A DNA stretch of 21,963 bases from an uncultured Clostridia bacterium (GTDB taxonomy: Bacteria; Bacillota; Clostridia; Saccharofermentanales; DTU023). The notes below the pieces were generated by a model. The model was not told the DNA's origin, searched no databases, and saw only the letters and a program-made list of their open reading frames with translations. The position numbers were made by a program, and so were the translations under genes. Location: positions 1-21,963 of the forward strand of contig CAMJYM010000025.1 in NCBI GenBank assembly GCA_946220865.1, given 5' to 3'. This document shows, piece after piece, positions 13,740 to 21,916 of the stretch (its first letter is position 1; each line of letters opens with the position of its first letter).

Positions 13740-16457
13740 ATGTCTCCGTGCGAGAACAAAAAAATGAAACGTAAAACTTTAACCTTTCTCCTGGCGCTCT
13801 TCTTTTTGATCGGCGCCATCTTTCCTTCTGCTTCGATTTCGGCCCGAACTTTTCTCCCGGAAGAAGCGATGAAGGAGGATTATGCTTATTTCTGGCGCAT
13901 CCTGAATGAGGCCTATCCGCAAACGGCTGCTCTGCCTGTACAGGGCGCGAGTCTGAAGGCTCTTCGCTATATATACCGGCCGCAGCCCGAGTTGATGAAC
14001 AGCGCAGAAACTTACGCCGCTCACTATGCCAGCCTGGTCAGTGAACTCTGTGGAGGCGATATTATTGGTCACCTCGAGGTTGTAGAACCGGGTCTGAGCT
14101 ATGACACGCATTACCGCGAAGAATATGATTTTGCCCGCGAGGCGGGGGCTGATCTGGAGAGCGACCCCTGGTTTTCTCCTTTTGAAACCCGCGCATCCCG
14201 CTCCTTTTACGGCTGGAAAGGACGTCCGGACAGCAAGGACTGGGAGACCTCGGATCCTTCCGAAGAAGTACCGACTGCAGGGCCAAATTTCAGCTGGAGC
14301 ATGGATGCGGAAAAAGGCATTGCCAGCTGTCGGGTGGAGAGCTTCTCCATGGAAAACCTTGAGTCTGACGCTGCGGCCATTGAAGCGATGTATGACGCCA
14401 TTGCGGAAATGGACACCCTTATCATCGACGTGCGGGGAAATCCCGGTGGCCTTGCGCAGTACTGGCTCAAGTATTTTGTTCAGCCCAATCTCGATCATGA
14501 TATAGATCTTCGCCTCTGGGGTCTTTACCGCCAGTCGGAGCTGACAAAGCCCTTCACTCAGGATATCGATTCTTACTGGGGTGATCCTCGGCCGTATGAA
14601 GCTGGAGAAGAGGGAGAAGAGCTTTCCAGTGGGACAGAGGCAAGAGAACAAACTGAGCAGGTAGAGGAAGTCACATCTGGCGATCAAAGATCAGTCCCGG
14701 AGGCAACAGCTCAAACAGAAGGTACAGGGCAAATAGAAGCCTCGAAAAGTGGGGGTGAAGGAGACGAGACTCTCGAATTTCCCGGCATCACTGTTTTTAC
14801 AGAATTAACCGAGCGCAGTGAGCTGCCTCAGCGCATCAAGCTGGACCAGGCTGAGACCTCTGAACTTAGTGGGACCATCTGCGATCACTATGTCATTGAA
14901 GCCCTCGGCGGTGAAAAACGCTTCAAGGGCAAGATTGTGCTCCTGGCGGATGAGAACAGTTATTCAGCTGCGGACACTTTTGCCGCCTTCTGCAAGCGCA
15001 GCGGTTTTGCCAGAGTGGTTGGAAGGCCCACGGGAGGCGACGGCGTCTGCTGTATTCCCGTTTATTTTTCTCTGCCGGCCTCCGGGCTGATTTTGCGCCT
15101 CAATATGGTCTATGGTCTCAATGAAGACGGTGCTTCCAATGAGCGCTTCGGCACGCCTCCGGATTTGCTGAGCCAGGATTCAGACTCGGCGTTGCAGGAT
15201 GCAGAACGAAGCAGTATAAGCCCGCGGCCGCTGTCTTCTCTGACCGCCGCTGAGCGGGCTGAAGACTTTAACAATTTCTGGGATATCCTCAGAAATGCCT
15301 ATCCCATGCTGCCCTATCTCGAACGCAAGGGCGCTCAGGCGGCCAAAGTCGAGGCAGAATATGCAGAGCGGCTGAATGAACTGGCCTTGAGCGATGATCC
15401 TCAGAGCTCAATAAATTTTTATGCTGAACAAATTCAGAGGCTGGAGGGAACCGAAGGAATGGTCGGTCACCTTTCCGTCGTCGGCCTCAGCAACGATTTG
15501 CTCAATTCGGACTACCAGACTTACTGCTATATGAAAGAACAGCAGCAGAGTGATCCCTGGCAGCAGATGATGAGCAGTTTCTTTGAGAATCCGGCGGTGC
15601 TTCAGTTTTACCAGCTGAAAAAAGAAGCTCGTGAGGATGAAAGCAAGCCGCCCTCGATGAAGATTGCCAATAACCTGAGCTTTATGAGCAAAGCCGAGGA
15701 AAACTGGGCCTATGTGGCGATCCATTCCTTTCTTAATGACCGCAACGATGACGAAGGTCCGCTCAGGGAATTTTTCGTTTCGTCTGAAAAACTTGGCATC
15801 AAGAATATGATTATAGATTTGCGTGGCAACCTGGGCGGTTACAACGACTACTGGCTCAATAACATTGTTGCGCCGAATATCCGCCAGCCGCTGCAGATCG
15901 AAAATATTGGTCTCTACCAGGAAAATTACCGCACCAGACCTTTCATGGCCTATTACGCCTCCACCAGTTTTGAAGAAGATATGGCCGCGATGCTGGAGGC
16001 GGGACCACTGCCTTCCCTGATTTTTAACTGGAATCGCAGGGACCGAAAGCTGCCGCCCCTGCCTGCTCTGGTGGAAAGTGATGTGAGCGGCCTGGATAAA
16101 GCCTTCCAGGAGACGATTCGGGTCGATAAAACAGAAGAGCAGCCGCTCTTCACAGGGAAGTTCTGGTTGCTCTGTGATCATGATAGTTATTCGGCTTCGG
16201 AATATTTTCTCAGCTTTGCCAAGCGTACGGGCTTTGCCCGTATTGTCGGCGAAGAGAGCGGTGGGGATGGCTCCTGTGTGGTGACCATTTACAGTCTCCT
16301 GCCCAATTCGGGTTTGCTTCTACGCTATAATGTCTTATATGGCTTAAATCCGGATGGGAGCTGCAGCGAAGAACATGCGACAGCTCCCGATGTTCCCGTA
16401 GCCCCTGGCGAAGATGCCCTTGCTCGCTGCCTGGAGCTCATTAAAGAAGCGCAGTAA
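13740..16457 (+). CDS. secreted protein with two S41 peptidase domains
   Basis: The 905-residue protein has a signal peptide (KRKTLTFLLALFFLIGAIF) and two homologous S41 units, about residues 30-490 and 500-905. Each begins with a helical EDxxxFWxILxxAYP motif, then G-His (His111 and His577), D(V/L)RGN(P/L)GG (from Asp230 in unit 1), the Ser motif (Ser409 in NSYSAAD and Ser818 in DSYSASE) and GGDG. The Lys of CtpA-type enzymes is Asp at the matching place, while the conserved His recalls the tricorn-like S41 group. Thus a Ser-His mechanism is more likely. An acidic low-complexity insert (about 284-345) occurs only in unit 1. ATG 13740 has GAGGG upstream; ATG 13764 is an alternative. The gene lies 14 bp after the serpin-like gene, so the two are likely co-transcribed. 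The substrate is unknown. Confidence 0.82.
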   Translation: MSPCENKKMKRKTLTFLLALFFLIGAIFPSASISARTFLPEEAMKEDYAYFWRILNEAYPQTAALPVQGASLKALRYIYRPQPELMNSAETYAAHYASLVSELCGGDIIGHLEVVEPGLSYDTHYREEYDFAREAGADLESDPWFSPFETRASRSFYGWKGRPDSKDWETSDPSEEVPTAGPNFSWSMDAEKGIASCRVESFSMENLESDAAAIEAMYDAIAEMDTLIIDVRGNPGGLAQYWLKYFVQPNLDHDIDLRLWGLYRQSELTKPFTQDIDSYWGDPRPYEAGEEGEELSSGTEAREQTEQVEEVTSGDQRSVPEATAQTEGTGQIEASKSGGEGDETLEFPGITVFTELTERSELPQRIKLDQAETSELSGTICDHYVIEALGGEKRFKGKIVLLADENSYSAADTFAAFCKRSGFARVVGRPTGGDGVCCIPVYFSLPASGLILRLNMVYGLNEDGASNERFGTPPDLLSQDSDSALQDAERSSISPRPLSSLTAAERAEDFNNFWDILRNAYPMLPYLERKGAQAAKVEAEYAERLNELALSDDPQSSINFYAEQIQRLEGTEGMVGHLSVVGLSNDLLNSDYQTYCYMKEQQQSDPWQQMMSSFFENPAVLQFYQLKKEAREDESKPPSMKIANNLSFMSKAEENWAYVAIHSFLNDRNDDEGPLREFFVSSEKLGIKNMIIDLRGNLGGYNDYWLNNIVAPNIRQPLQIENIGLYQENYRTRPFMAYYASTSFEEDMAAMLEAGPLPSLIFNWNRRDRKLPPLPALVESDVSGLDKAFQETIRVDKTEEQPLFTGKFWLLCDHDSYSASEYFLSFAKRTGFARIVGEESGGDGSCVVTIYSLLPNSGLLLRYNVLYGLNPDGSCSEEHATAPDVPVAPGEDALARCLELIKEAQ

Positions 16458-16613
16458 ACGAACAGACTCACTCACGCAGTAAAGAAACAAATGCACAAAC
16501 CACTGTAAAAGAGCTCATGAGTTTCAAGAACGACGTCGAAGAAATGCGATGAAGATCGAAGAAACGCCTTAAAAATGTCTTAAAAAACGTCTTATAGAAA
16601 GAAGAAAGTAAAA
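16458..16613. repeat. spacer with short degenerate direct repeats
   Basis: TCGAAGAAA(T/C)GC occurs at 16536-16547 and 16556-16567. It is followed by CTTAAAAA, CTTAAAAAA and CTTATA with a period of 11-12 nt (16568-16596), just before the weak ribosome binding site of the nitroreductase gene. No gene or clear terminator is seen. Confidence 0.5.
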
Positions 16614-17174
16614 ATGAACGAAACACTCCAATCCATTTTCTCGCGCAGCAGCACTCGCAAATTCACGACTCAGAAAGTCAGCGCAGAAGACATAGAAGTC
16701 CTGAAAAAAGCGGCCCTGGCGGCTCCTACAGCGCGCAATCTGCAGGAGCTGCGTTTTGCCTTTGTGGAAGATCAGAAGCTTATCTCCAAGATCAGTGACG
16801 AGGTCTTTCGGCTGATGGATGAAGAAAAGAACAGCGCCGGGAAAAAGCTGATGCAGGAACGTCGGGCAGCCAATGTTTTCTATGGTGCGCCACTGGTCGT
16901 GCTGATTTCCGCCCGTGATGAAAAATGGTCGGAACTGGATGCGGGCATCGCTGTGCAGACGCTGGCTCTGACGGCGGAATCCCTGGGCCTCGGCTCTTGT
17001 ATTATCGGCATGGTCGACACGGCCTTCCAGCGCAGCCGGGAGGCCAATCTTCCGGCCCTTTTCTCTATGAGTGAAGACGAAAGCTTCCGCATTGCCATTG
17101 CCATCGGTTATAAAGCCATAGAAAAGGAACCCCATCAGCCTGAGGTTCTGGAAGCGATTCGTTGCTTTAACTGA
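16614..17174 (+). CDS. nitroreductase-family FMN oxidoreductase
   Basis: The 186-residue protein fits the FMN-dependent nitroreductase fold, which transfers hydride from NAD(P)H to nitro, quinone or other substrates. RSSTRKF (11-17) is the usual N-terminal FMN-phosphate-binding motif. APTARNLQELRF (about 37-48) and LTAESLGLGSCIIG are further family signatures. The length is that of the short subfamily that acts as a homodimer. It lies 15 bp before patB and is likely co-transcribed with it. Its natural substrate cannot be read from the sequence. The ribosome binding site is weak (GAAAG), and the spacer upstream contains short repeats. Confidence 0.9.
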   Translation: MNETLQSIFSRSSTRKFTTQKVSAEDIEVLKKAALAAPTARNLQELRFAFVEDQKLISKISDEVFRLMDEEKNSAGKKLMQERRAANVFYGAPLVVLISARDEKWSELDAGIAVQTLALTAESLGLGSCIIGMVDTAFQRSREANLPALFSMSEDESFRIAIAIGYKAIEKEPHQPEVLEAIRCFN

Positions 17175-17189
17175 ACATTGGAGGACAGC

Positions 17190-18380
17190 ATGAATTTTGA
17201 TCAAAACATTGAACGTAGAGGAACCGCTTCCATTAAATGGGATCTGCTGGGCAAGATTTTCGGCGCGCGCGCGGACGAGGATTGCCTCCCCCTTTGGGTG
17301 GCCGATATGGACTTCCTGGCCCCGGAGGCCGTCATCACCGAGCTTAAAAAACGTGTGGATCACGGGGTTTTCGGCTACAGCTTTGCCGATGACGAGTTTT
17401 GGCAGATCGCTGTCGCGTATATTCAGCGTCACTATCACTGGGAGGTGGAGCCTGACTGGCTGAACACCACCCCGGGTATAGTCCCGGCCCTGAGTGCTGC
17501 CGTTGCGGCCTTCTGTAAGCCGGGCGATAAGGTCATGAGCTTTACCCCGGCCTATGGACCCTTTTTTGACGTGAGTGAAGAAAATGGCTGCGACTTTGTC
17601 GATCTGCCCCTGAAAGTAGATGAAAAAGGCCAGGCTTCGATTGATTTTGCCGCGATGGAAAAGGCTGTCGATGAAAGCTGCAGACTTTTCCTGCTCTGCT
17701 CACCGCACAACCCCAGCGGACGGGTCTGGTCCCGCGAGGAACTGACACGTATCGGGGACTTTTGCATTCAGCACGATCTTATCCTGATCTCCGATGAGAT
17801 TCATGCGGATTTCCTCTATGACGGGCGTTCGTCGCTCAGCATCGCGTCGCTGGATCCTCGCTATGCCGAACGCAGCATGACTTGTTTCGCGCCGAGCAAG
17901 ACCTACAATATCGCTGGGCTTGGCGCTTCCATCATCGTGATTCCGAACCCTGAGCTTAAAGCGCGCTTTGATAAGGAAAAAAATCGCCGCCATCTTAACG
18001 GCGACCTGCTCAGCCTGACCGCCCTTAAAGCGGCGTGGAGTCAGGGAGACGAATATTTGCAGGAACTTCTTGTTTATCTCCAGGCTAACCGCGATGTGGC
18101 CTTTGAGCAGATTAACGCCTGCCCCGGCCTTAAGGCCGCTCTTCCGGAAGCCACTTATCTCCTCTGGATTGACTGCCGCGAACTCATGCAGCAAAAAGGC
18201 TTTAGCAGCCAGGACGAACTCTCCGACTTTTTTGTTCATCAGGCGAAAGTTTGCCTGAACCCGGGAACCTTCTTCGGCGCCCATGGCGAGGGTTTTGTGC
18301 GCCTCAACTTCGGCTGTCCGCGCGCGCGTCTGCTGGAGGCTCTGCGCCGCATTCGTGAGGCCACGGAGCGCATGTTATAA
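17190..18380 (+). CDS. patB: PatB/MalY-family C-S lyase (PLP)
   Basis: The 396-residue PLP enzyme belongs to fold type I, PatB/MalY group. This group cleaves carbon-sulfur bonds of cystathionine or cysteine conjugates to give a thiol, pyruvate and ammonia. Lys237 in FAPSKTYNIAGL binds PLP; Asp202 in ISDEIHADFLY and Asn174 in SPHNPSGRVWS hold the cofactor. The opening (RRGTASIKWD, then LPLWVADMDF) is diagnostic of the group and separates it from ordinary aspartate aminotransferases. GGAGGA precedes the ATG at 17190, 15 bp after the nitroreductase gene. A role in methionine or sulfur recycling is likely; MalY-like regulatory activity cannot be judged here. Confidence 0.92.
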   Translation: MNFDQNIERRGTASIKWDLLGKIFGARADEDCLPLWVADMDFLAPEAVITELKKRVDHGVFGYSFADDEFWQIAVAYIQRHYHWEVEPDWLNTTPGIVPALSAAVAAFCKPGDKVMSFTPAYGPFFDVSEENGCDFVDLPLKVDEKGQASIDFAAMEKAVDESCRLFLLCSPHNPSGRVWSREELTRIGDFCIQHDLILISDEIHADFLYDGRSSLSIASLDPRYAERSMTCFAPSKTYNIAGLGASIIVIPNPELKARFDKEKNRRHLNGDLLSLTALKAAWSQGDEYLQELLVYLQANRDVAFEQINACPGLKAALPEATYLLWIDCRELMQQKGFSSQDELSDFFVHQAKVCLNPGTFFGAHGEGFVRLNFGCPRARLLEALRRIREATERML

Positions 18381-18442
18381 TTAAAAAATATACGAGATGT
18401 TTGAAGCCAAGGAGCAGAAGAGCAAAAACAGGGAGGTTCCCC

Positions 18443-19924
18443 ATGAAACATGTTGTTCGTTATCCATTGACCCTGCTAACTGTGCTCATCCTGGCAGTTG
18501 TTTTCAGTCTCAGCGCCTGTCAGCTCAGCACGACGGGTTCCGCAGGGGATAAAGCCCTGCAGTCGGAACTCGATCATTTGAAAAAAGAAAATGAATCCCT
18601 CAAGAGAGCGGCTGGGATCGCCGGAGAAGAAGAGACGGCGTCCGGAGACCGCCAAAAGAGTGAAACCCTTGCCTCAGCGTCTGAAAGCCTTGCCAAAAGT
18701 CCTGCTAAGACGGGTGAAGAGGGCTCCTCGTCTGAGGAAAGTCCGACCTTTGCCGACTACAGCAAGATGGACAGCAAGGAAATTTTAAAACGTGTCTACA
18801 AGCGCCAGTTCAGCTCGCAGGCCGAACTTCTGGCGATGCTTGCGGCCATTAAGCCTGAGGATAAGGCGGCCAATCCGCCGCTCATTGATTTTGCCCGTGA
18901 CAGTAAGGGCAATGAAGTTCGCATGGCCCCGCCGCTTGGGATTGATAATCTGGCCGATCAGGAGACTTATCTGATCAACATTCTCAAAAATACCGGAAAA
19001 ATCCATGCTGACGATGACTCTACAGCTTATCCTGCAAAGAATGAGGAAGACAAAGGCGAACCGGTCGAGCAGCCTCAGGGCAGCAACGGGAAAACATCGC
19101 AGTCTCTGCGTTTCAAAGGGCCTGAAATTATCAAGCTTGAGAAAAACTATTCTCCTGAAAAGCTGAGCTTCATTTTGACTTTCGATCCGCAAAAGAATGA
19201 GAGCCATGTATGGGGCCTGCCGGAAGAGCAAAGCCGCGAGTTGTCCACCAAGCTGTCAGAAGCCCTGGAGGCTTCACTCACCAAAGTTGTGCCCGCTAAA
19301 AATTATTCAGAGACGCTCTATTTTAACAGTACGATTGATTTCCCCGGCGGAGATCGCTGGTTCTTTTGTGTCGAGGATTTTGCCGAGGATAGTCAGCATT
19401 CGGAAATTTCTCTTAAGCGTGTGAGCTACTTCGGTGAGAAGCAGGAAATGTCCTCAGAGGAAGTATACAGTCTGAAAAAAGGTGCGCCTTTTGTTGCCTG
19501 GTTCCGCGAATTTTTAGCAAAGTCGGGGGACTATGAGCTGATCGATTATCGTGCTGCTCTTCCTGGAGATAAAGAGAACAGCTCTCTGACCGTCTATGCT
19601 GATTATAGTGAAGAGACTTGGGCCAGGCTCGTTTTTGATAATTCGGCGAACTCCAAAACCTTTATTCTGCACGGCCCGGTTCTGCTTTCTCTTTTTAATG
19701 GTAAAGAGTTTAAGAATCTTGATCTCGCTCAGAAAGACTGTCTGGAAGATTTGAGCTTCCCCATTGACCGCAGGGGCAACAATCCTTATGAGCTGAAGTG
19801 GGAAGGCTGCTACGGCAAGCTCGACCGAGGGATTTATGAGGTCTTTTTGCAAACCTTTGAATTTATGAGTTCAAAGAAAGACGTGAATCCCCAGGTAACT
19901 CACGTCCTCTTCATCGTTCACTAA
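18443..19924 (+). CDS. lipoprotein of unknown function
   Basis: The 493-residue protein has a lipoprotein signal: a hydrophobic stretch followed by the lipobox LSAC with Cys26 as the likely lipidated residue, so it should be anchored outside the membrane. After it come a short coiled coil (about 37-57, LQSELDHLKKENESLKRA), a Glu/Ser/Ala-rich linker (about 58-110) and a globular region without any motif that I recognise. A second low-complexity patch is near residues 195-220. GGGAGG gives a clear start at 18443. It lies 62 bp after patB and 33 bp before mgtE and may be transcribed with both. I do not assign a function. Confidence 0.85.
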   Translation: MKHVVRYPLTLLTVLILAVVFSLSACQLSTTGSAGDKALQSELDHLKKENESLKRAAGIAGEEETASGDRQKSETLASASESLAKSPAKTGEEGSSSEESPTFADYSKMDSKEILKRVYKRQFSSQAELLAMLAAIKPEDKAANPPLIDFARDSKGNEVRMAPPLGIDNLADQETYLINILKNTGKIHADDDSTAYPAKNEEDKGEPVEQPQGSNGKTSQSLRFKGPEIIKLEKNYSPEKLSFILTFDPQKNESHVWGLPEEQSRELSTKLSEALEASLTKVVPAKNYSETLYFNSTIDFPGGDRWFFCVEDFAEDSQHSEISLKRVSYFGEKQEMSSEEVYSLKKGAPFVAWFREFLAKSGDYELIDYRAALPGDKENSSLTVYADYSEETWARLVFDNSANSKTFILHGPVLLSLFNGKEFKNLDLAQKDCLEDLSFPIDRRGNNPYELKWEGCYGKLDRGIYEVFLQTFEFMSSKKDVNPQVTHVLFIVH

Positions 19925-19957
19925 CTCTGTTACTCAGATAGAAAAGGCGGCTTCTTT

Positions 19958-21325
19958 ATGACTTTTTTGTCCTATGAAGAATTAAGACGAAAGCTATTTG
20001 CTCTGCTCCACGATAAAAATTATCGTGAAATTGCGCTTCTCATTCGTGATGCCAACGAAGTCGATATCGCCGAATTTCTCGGTGAATGCGATGAGAAAGA
20101 GCGGGCGCTGATCTTTCGCATGCTGCCCAAGGACATGGCCGCTGAGGTCTTTGCAAACTTAGACGCGGAAGATGTTGAAACCCTGATTCACGATTACAGT
20201 GATAAAGAAGTGGCTGAACTCGTTAACGGCCTTTACAACGACGATCTGGCCGACCTCATGGAGGAACTTCCGGCTTCGGTGGCGCGGCGTGTGCTCGCTT
20301 CGACCGATCCTGAACGTCGCAAGCTGGTCAATAAGCTGCTCGCCTATCCGGAAGATTCAGCTGGTGCGATGATGACGACGGAGTTTGTTCATCTGCGTCA
20401 GAAAATGACCGTCATTGAAGCCCTGACCAGGCTGCGCAAGGTCAGCACCCGCACCGAGATGATCTATACCTGCTTTGTGACCAGTGAGAGCCGTATCCTT
20501 GAGGGTGTGATTACTGTGCGGGAGCTGTTGCAGGCCAAAGACGAGAGCACAGTGGCGGAAATTATGGAGACCAATGTCCTCTCTGTCACGACTCAGGCTG
20601 ACAAAGAACAAGTGGCCCGCATGTTTGACCGTTACGATCTCTTAGCTATCCCGGTTGTGGACAGCGAGAATCGCCTCGTCGGCATTGTGACCGTCGACGA
20701 CGCTGTTGATGTCTTAATCGAAGAAAGTACGGAAGATGTGACGATCATGGCGGCCGTTCGGCCTACGGAAAAGCCGTACCTGGAGACCACGGTCTGGGAT
20801 AACTGCAAGCGTCGCGTTGTCTGGCTGCTTTTGCTCATGTTCTCAGGCATGATTAACGGCAGCATTCTTGAACGCTTTGAGCACGCTTTTGTCGCTTTGC
20901 CCATTCTGGTGACCTTTATGCCCATGGTGACCGATACCGGAGGTAATGCGGGATCACAAAGCTCCACCCTGCTCATTCGAGGGATTGCTCTGGGCGAAAT
21001 TCGCCTGCGTAATCTGGGGCAGGTTTTGCTGAAAGAGCTGGGTATTGGTCTGTCTGTCGGCAGCATTCTGGCGCTGGCCAATGGATTTCGCATCTACCTG
21101 ATGAATGGACGTGATCTGCTTCTTGCGGCCACAGTTTCCGCGGCGCTTCTGGCCGTCGTGGTGGCGGCCAATCTTATCGGTGGAATGTTGCCTTTGATTG
21201 CAAAGTCCCTGAAACTTGATCCGGCGATCATGGCTTCGCCGCTGATCACGACCATTGTCGATGCGCTGGGGCTGGTGCTGTATTTTGAAATTGCCTCGGC
21301 TATTATCCCGGGACTGCATCTCTAA
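19958..21325 (+). CDS. mgtE: MgtE-family magnesium transporter
   Basis: The 455-residue protein has the full MgtE layout: a helical N domain (about 1-130), a CBS-domain pair (about 130-255) with SAGAMMTTEF at its start, a connecting helix and about five membrane helices to the C-terminus. The pore motif MVTDTGGNAGSQSS and the length match the channel-like Mg2+ transporters that work as dimers in the cytoplasmic membrane. In this family the N and CBS domains sense cytoplasmic Mg2+ and close the pore. AAGGCGG precedes the ATG. Only 33 bp separate it from the lipoprotein gene, too little for a magnesium riboswitch, so control is more likely at the protein level or from an upstream promoter. Confidence 0.96.
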   Translation: MTFLSYEELRRKLFALLHDKNYREIALLIRDANEVDIAEFLGECDEKERALIFRMLPKDMAAEVFANLDAEDVETLIHDYSDKEVAELVNGLYNDDLADLMEELPASVARRVLASTDPERRKLVNKLLAYPEDSAGAMMTTEFVHLRQKMTVIEALTRLRKVSTRTEMIYTCFVTSESRILEGVITVRELLQAKDESTVAEIMETNVLSVTTQADKEQVARMFDRYDLLAIPVVDSENRLVGIVTVDDAVDVLIEESTEDVTIMAAVRPTEKPYLETTVWDNCKRRVVWLLLLMFSGMINGSILERFEHAFVALPILVTFMPMVTDTGGNAGSQSSTLLIRGIALGEIRLRNLGQVLLKELGIGLSVGSILALANGFRIYLMNGRDLLLAATVSAALLAVVVAANLIGGMLPLIAKSLKLDPAIMASPLITTIVDALGLVLYFEIASAIIPGLHL

Positions 21326-21350
21326 GCTTGCTGCTCAAGGCTTGCGCCAG

Positions 21351-21383
21351 CTTTCAGCTTATCTCAAGAGAATAAGCTGAAAG
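21351..21383. terminator. 12-bp hairpin between convergent mgtE and padR
   Basis: CTTTCAGCTTAT (21351-21362) and ATAAGCTGAAAG (21372-21383) are perfect inverted repeats across a 9-nt loop. The hairpin sits between the stop codons of the two convergent genes. No T-run follows on either strand, so it may protect transcript ends or act as a bidirectional terminator that does not need a U-tract. Confidence 0.5.
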
Positions 21384-21408
21384 TTGCGACGATAAACTTG
21401 CTGCAGCT

Positions 21409-21744
21409 CTAAGCTTTGAGAATGGCGCTGACGCCGTCGGCGACCTGCTTATATTCCTTCATATCTTTTTTCAGCTGGTTGCGGCCTGCATCCGTGATCT
21501 CATAGTAGCGGCGTGTGCGTTTGCCGACGACGACTTCAGTTCTGGAAGTCAGCAGCCCTTTTTTCTCCATGCGGTAAAGCGCCGGATAGAGCGAGCCCTC
21601 GTTGAGGACAAATTTTCCGTTGCTGAGTTCGGTAATGCGGTCAGCCATATCGTAGCCAAAACCAGAGCCATCCTGGAGAAGGTGCAGAATAATCAGCTGG
21701 GTCAATCCTTTTTTGAAATTGCCAATGGTGTCATAAGAACTCAT
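21409..21744 (-). CDS. PadR-family transcriptional regulator
   Basis: The 111-residue protein is a compact PadR-type winged-helix repressor. KGLTQLIILHLLQDGSGFGY is the typical first-helix region. NEGSLYPALYRMEKKGLL is the recognition helix and wing entrance, and TRRYYEITDAGRNQL is the wing, followed by one C-terminal dimer helix. The start at 21744 has AAAGGATG eight bases upstream and gives the usual family length; an in-frame ATG at 21771 is less likely. PadR proteins usually repress transporters, efflux pumps or detoxification genes next to them. No such gene is seen on this strand in the window, so the target may lie elsewhere or be autoregulation. It is convergent with mgtE. Confidence 0.93.
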   Translation of the reverse strand: MSSYDTIGNFKKGLTQLIILHLLQDGSGFGYDMADRITELSNGKFVLNEGSLYPALYRMEKKGLLTSRTEVVVGKRTRRYYEITDAGRNQLKKDMKEYKQVADGVSAILKA

Positions 21745-21907
21745 TTTATTACATCCTTTTCTATAAAACATTGAGCTTGGCGGTCCTCTGCCACAAGGCT
21801 TAAGACCTCGTTCGCCTCAAGATTTTCCGCAGTGTTCTGCAAATTTAGCTCACTTAAAAAGCAATGCCCGAGTCTTGATGACTCTTGCAGAACAACACAA
21901 CGCGCAT

Positions 21908-21916
21908 ATTATACCA
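21908..21916 (-). promoter_or_regulatory. extended -10 promoter of padR
   Basis: On the minus strand TGGTATAAT combines a perfect TATAAT box with an upstream TG, the extended -10 form that does not need a strong -35; none is seen. Transcription would start near 21900, about 155 nt before padR. An inverted repeat, GAGTC-N5-GACTC, lies in the early transcript (about 21870-21884). Confidence 0.6.

Noticed and set aside
19925..19957. Magnesium riboswitch upstream of mgtE
   Set aside because: Only 33 bp separate mgtE from the lipoprotein gene, which is too short for an M-box or ykoK-type element.
2284..21335. Shared AGCTTGCTGCT in the spacers at about 2284 and 21325 as a dispersed repeat
   Set aside because: Only 11 bases match and the flanks diverge quickly; this can easily arise by chance in 22 kb.
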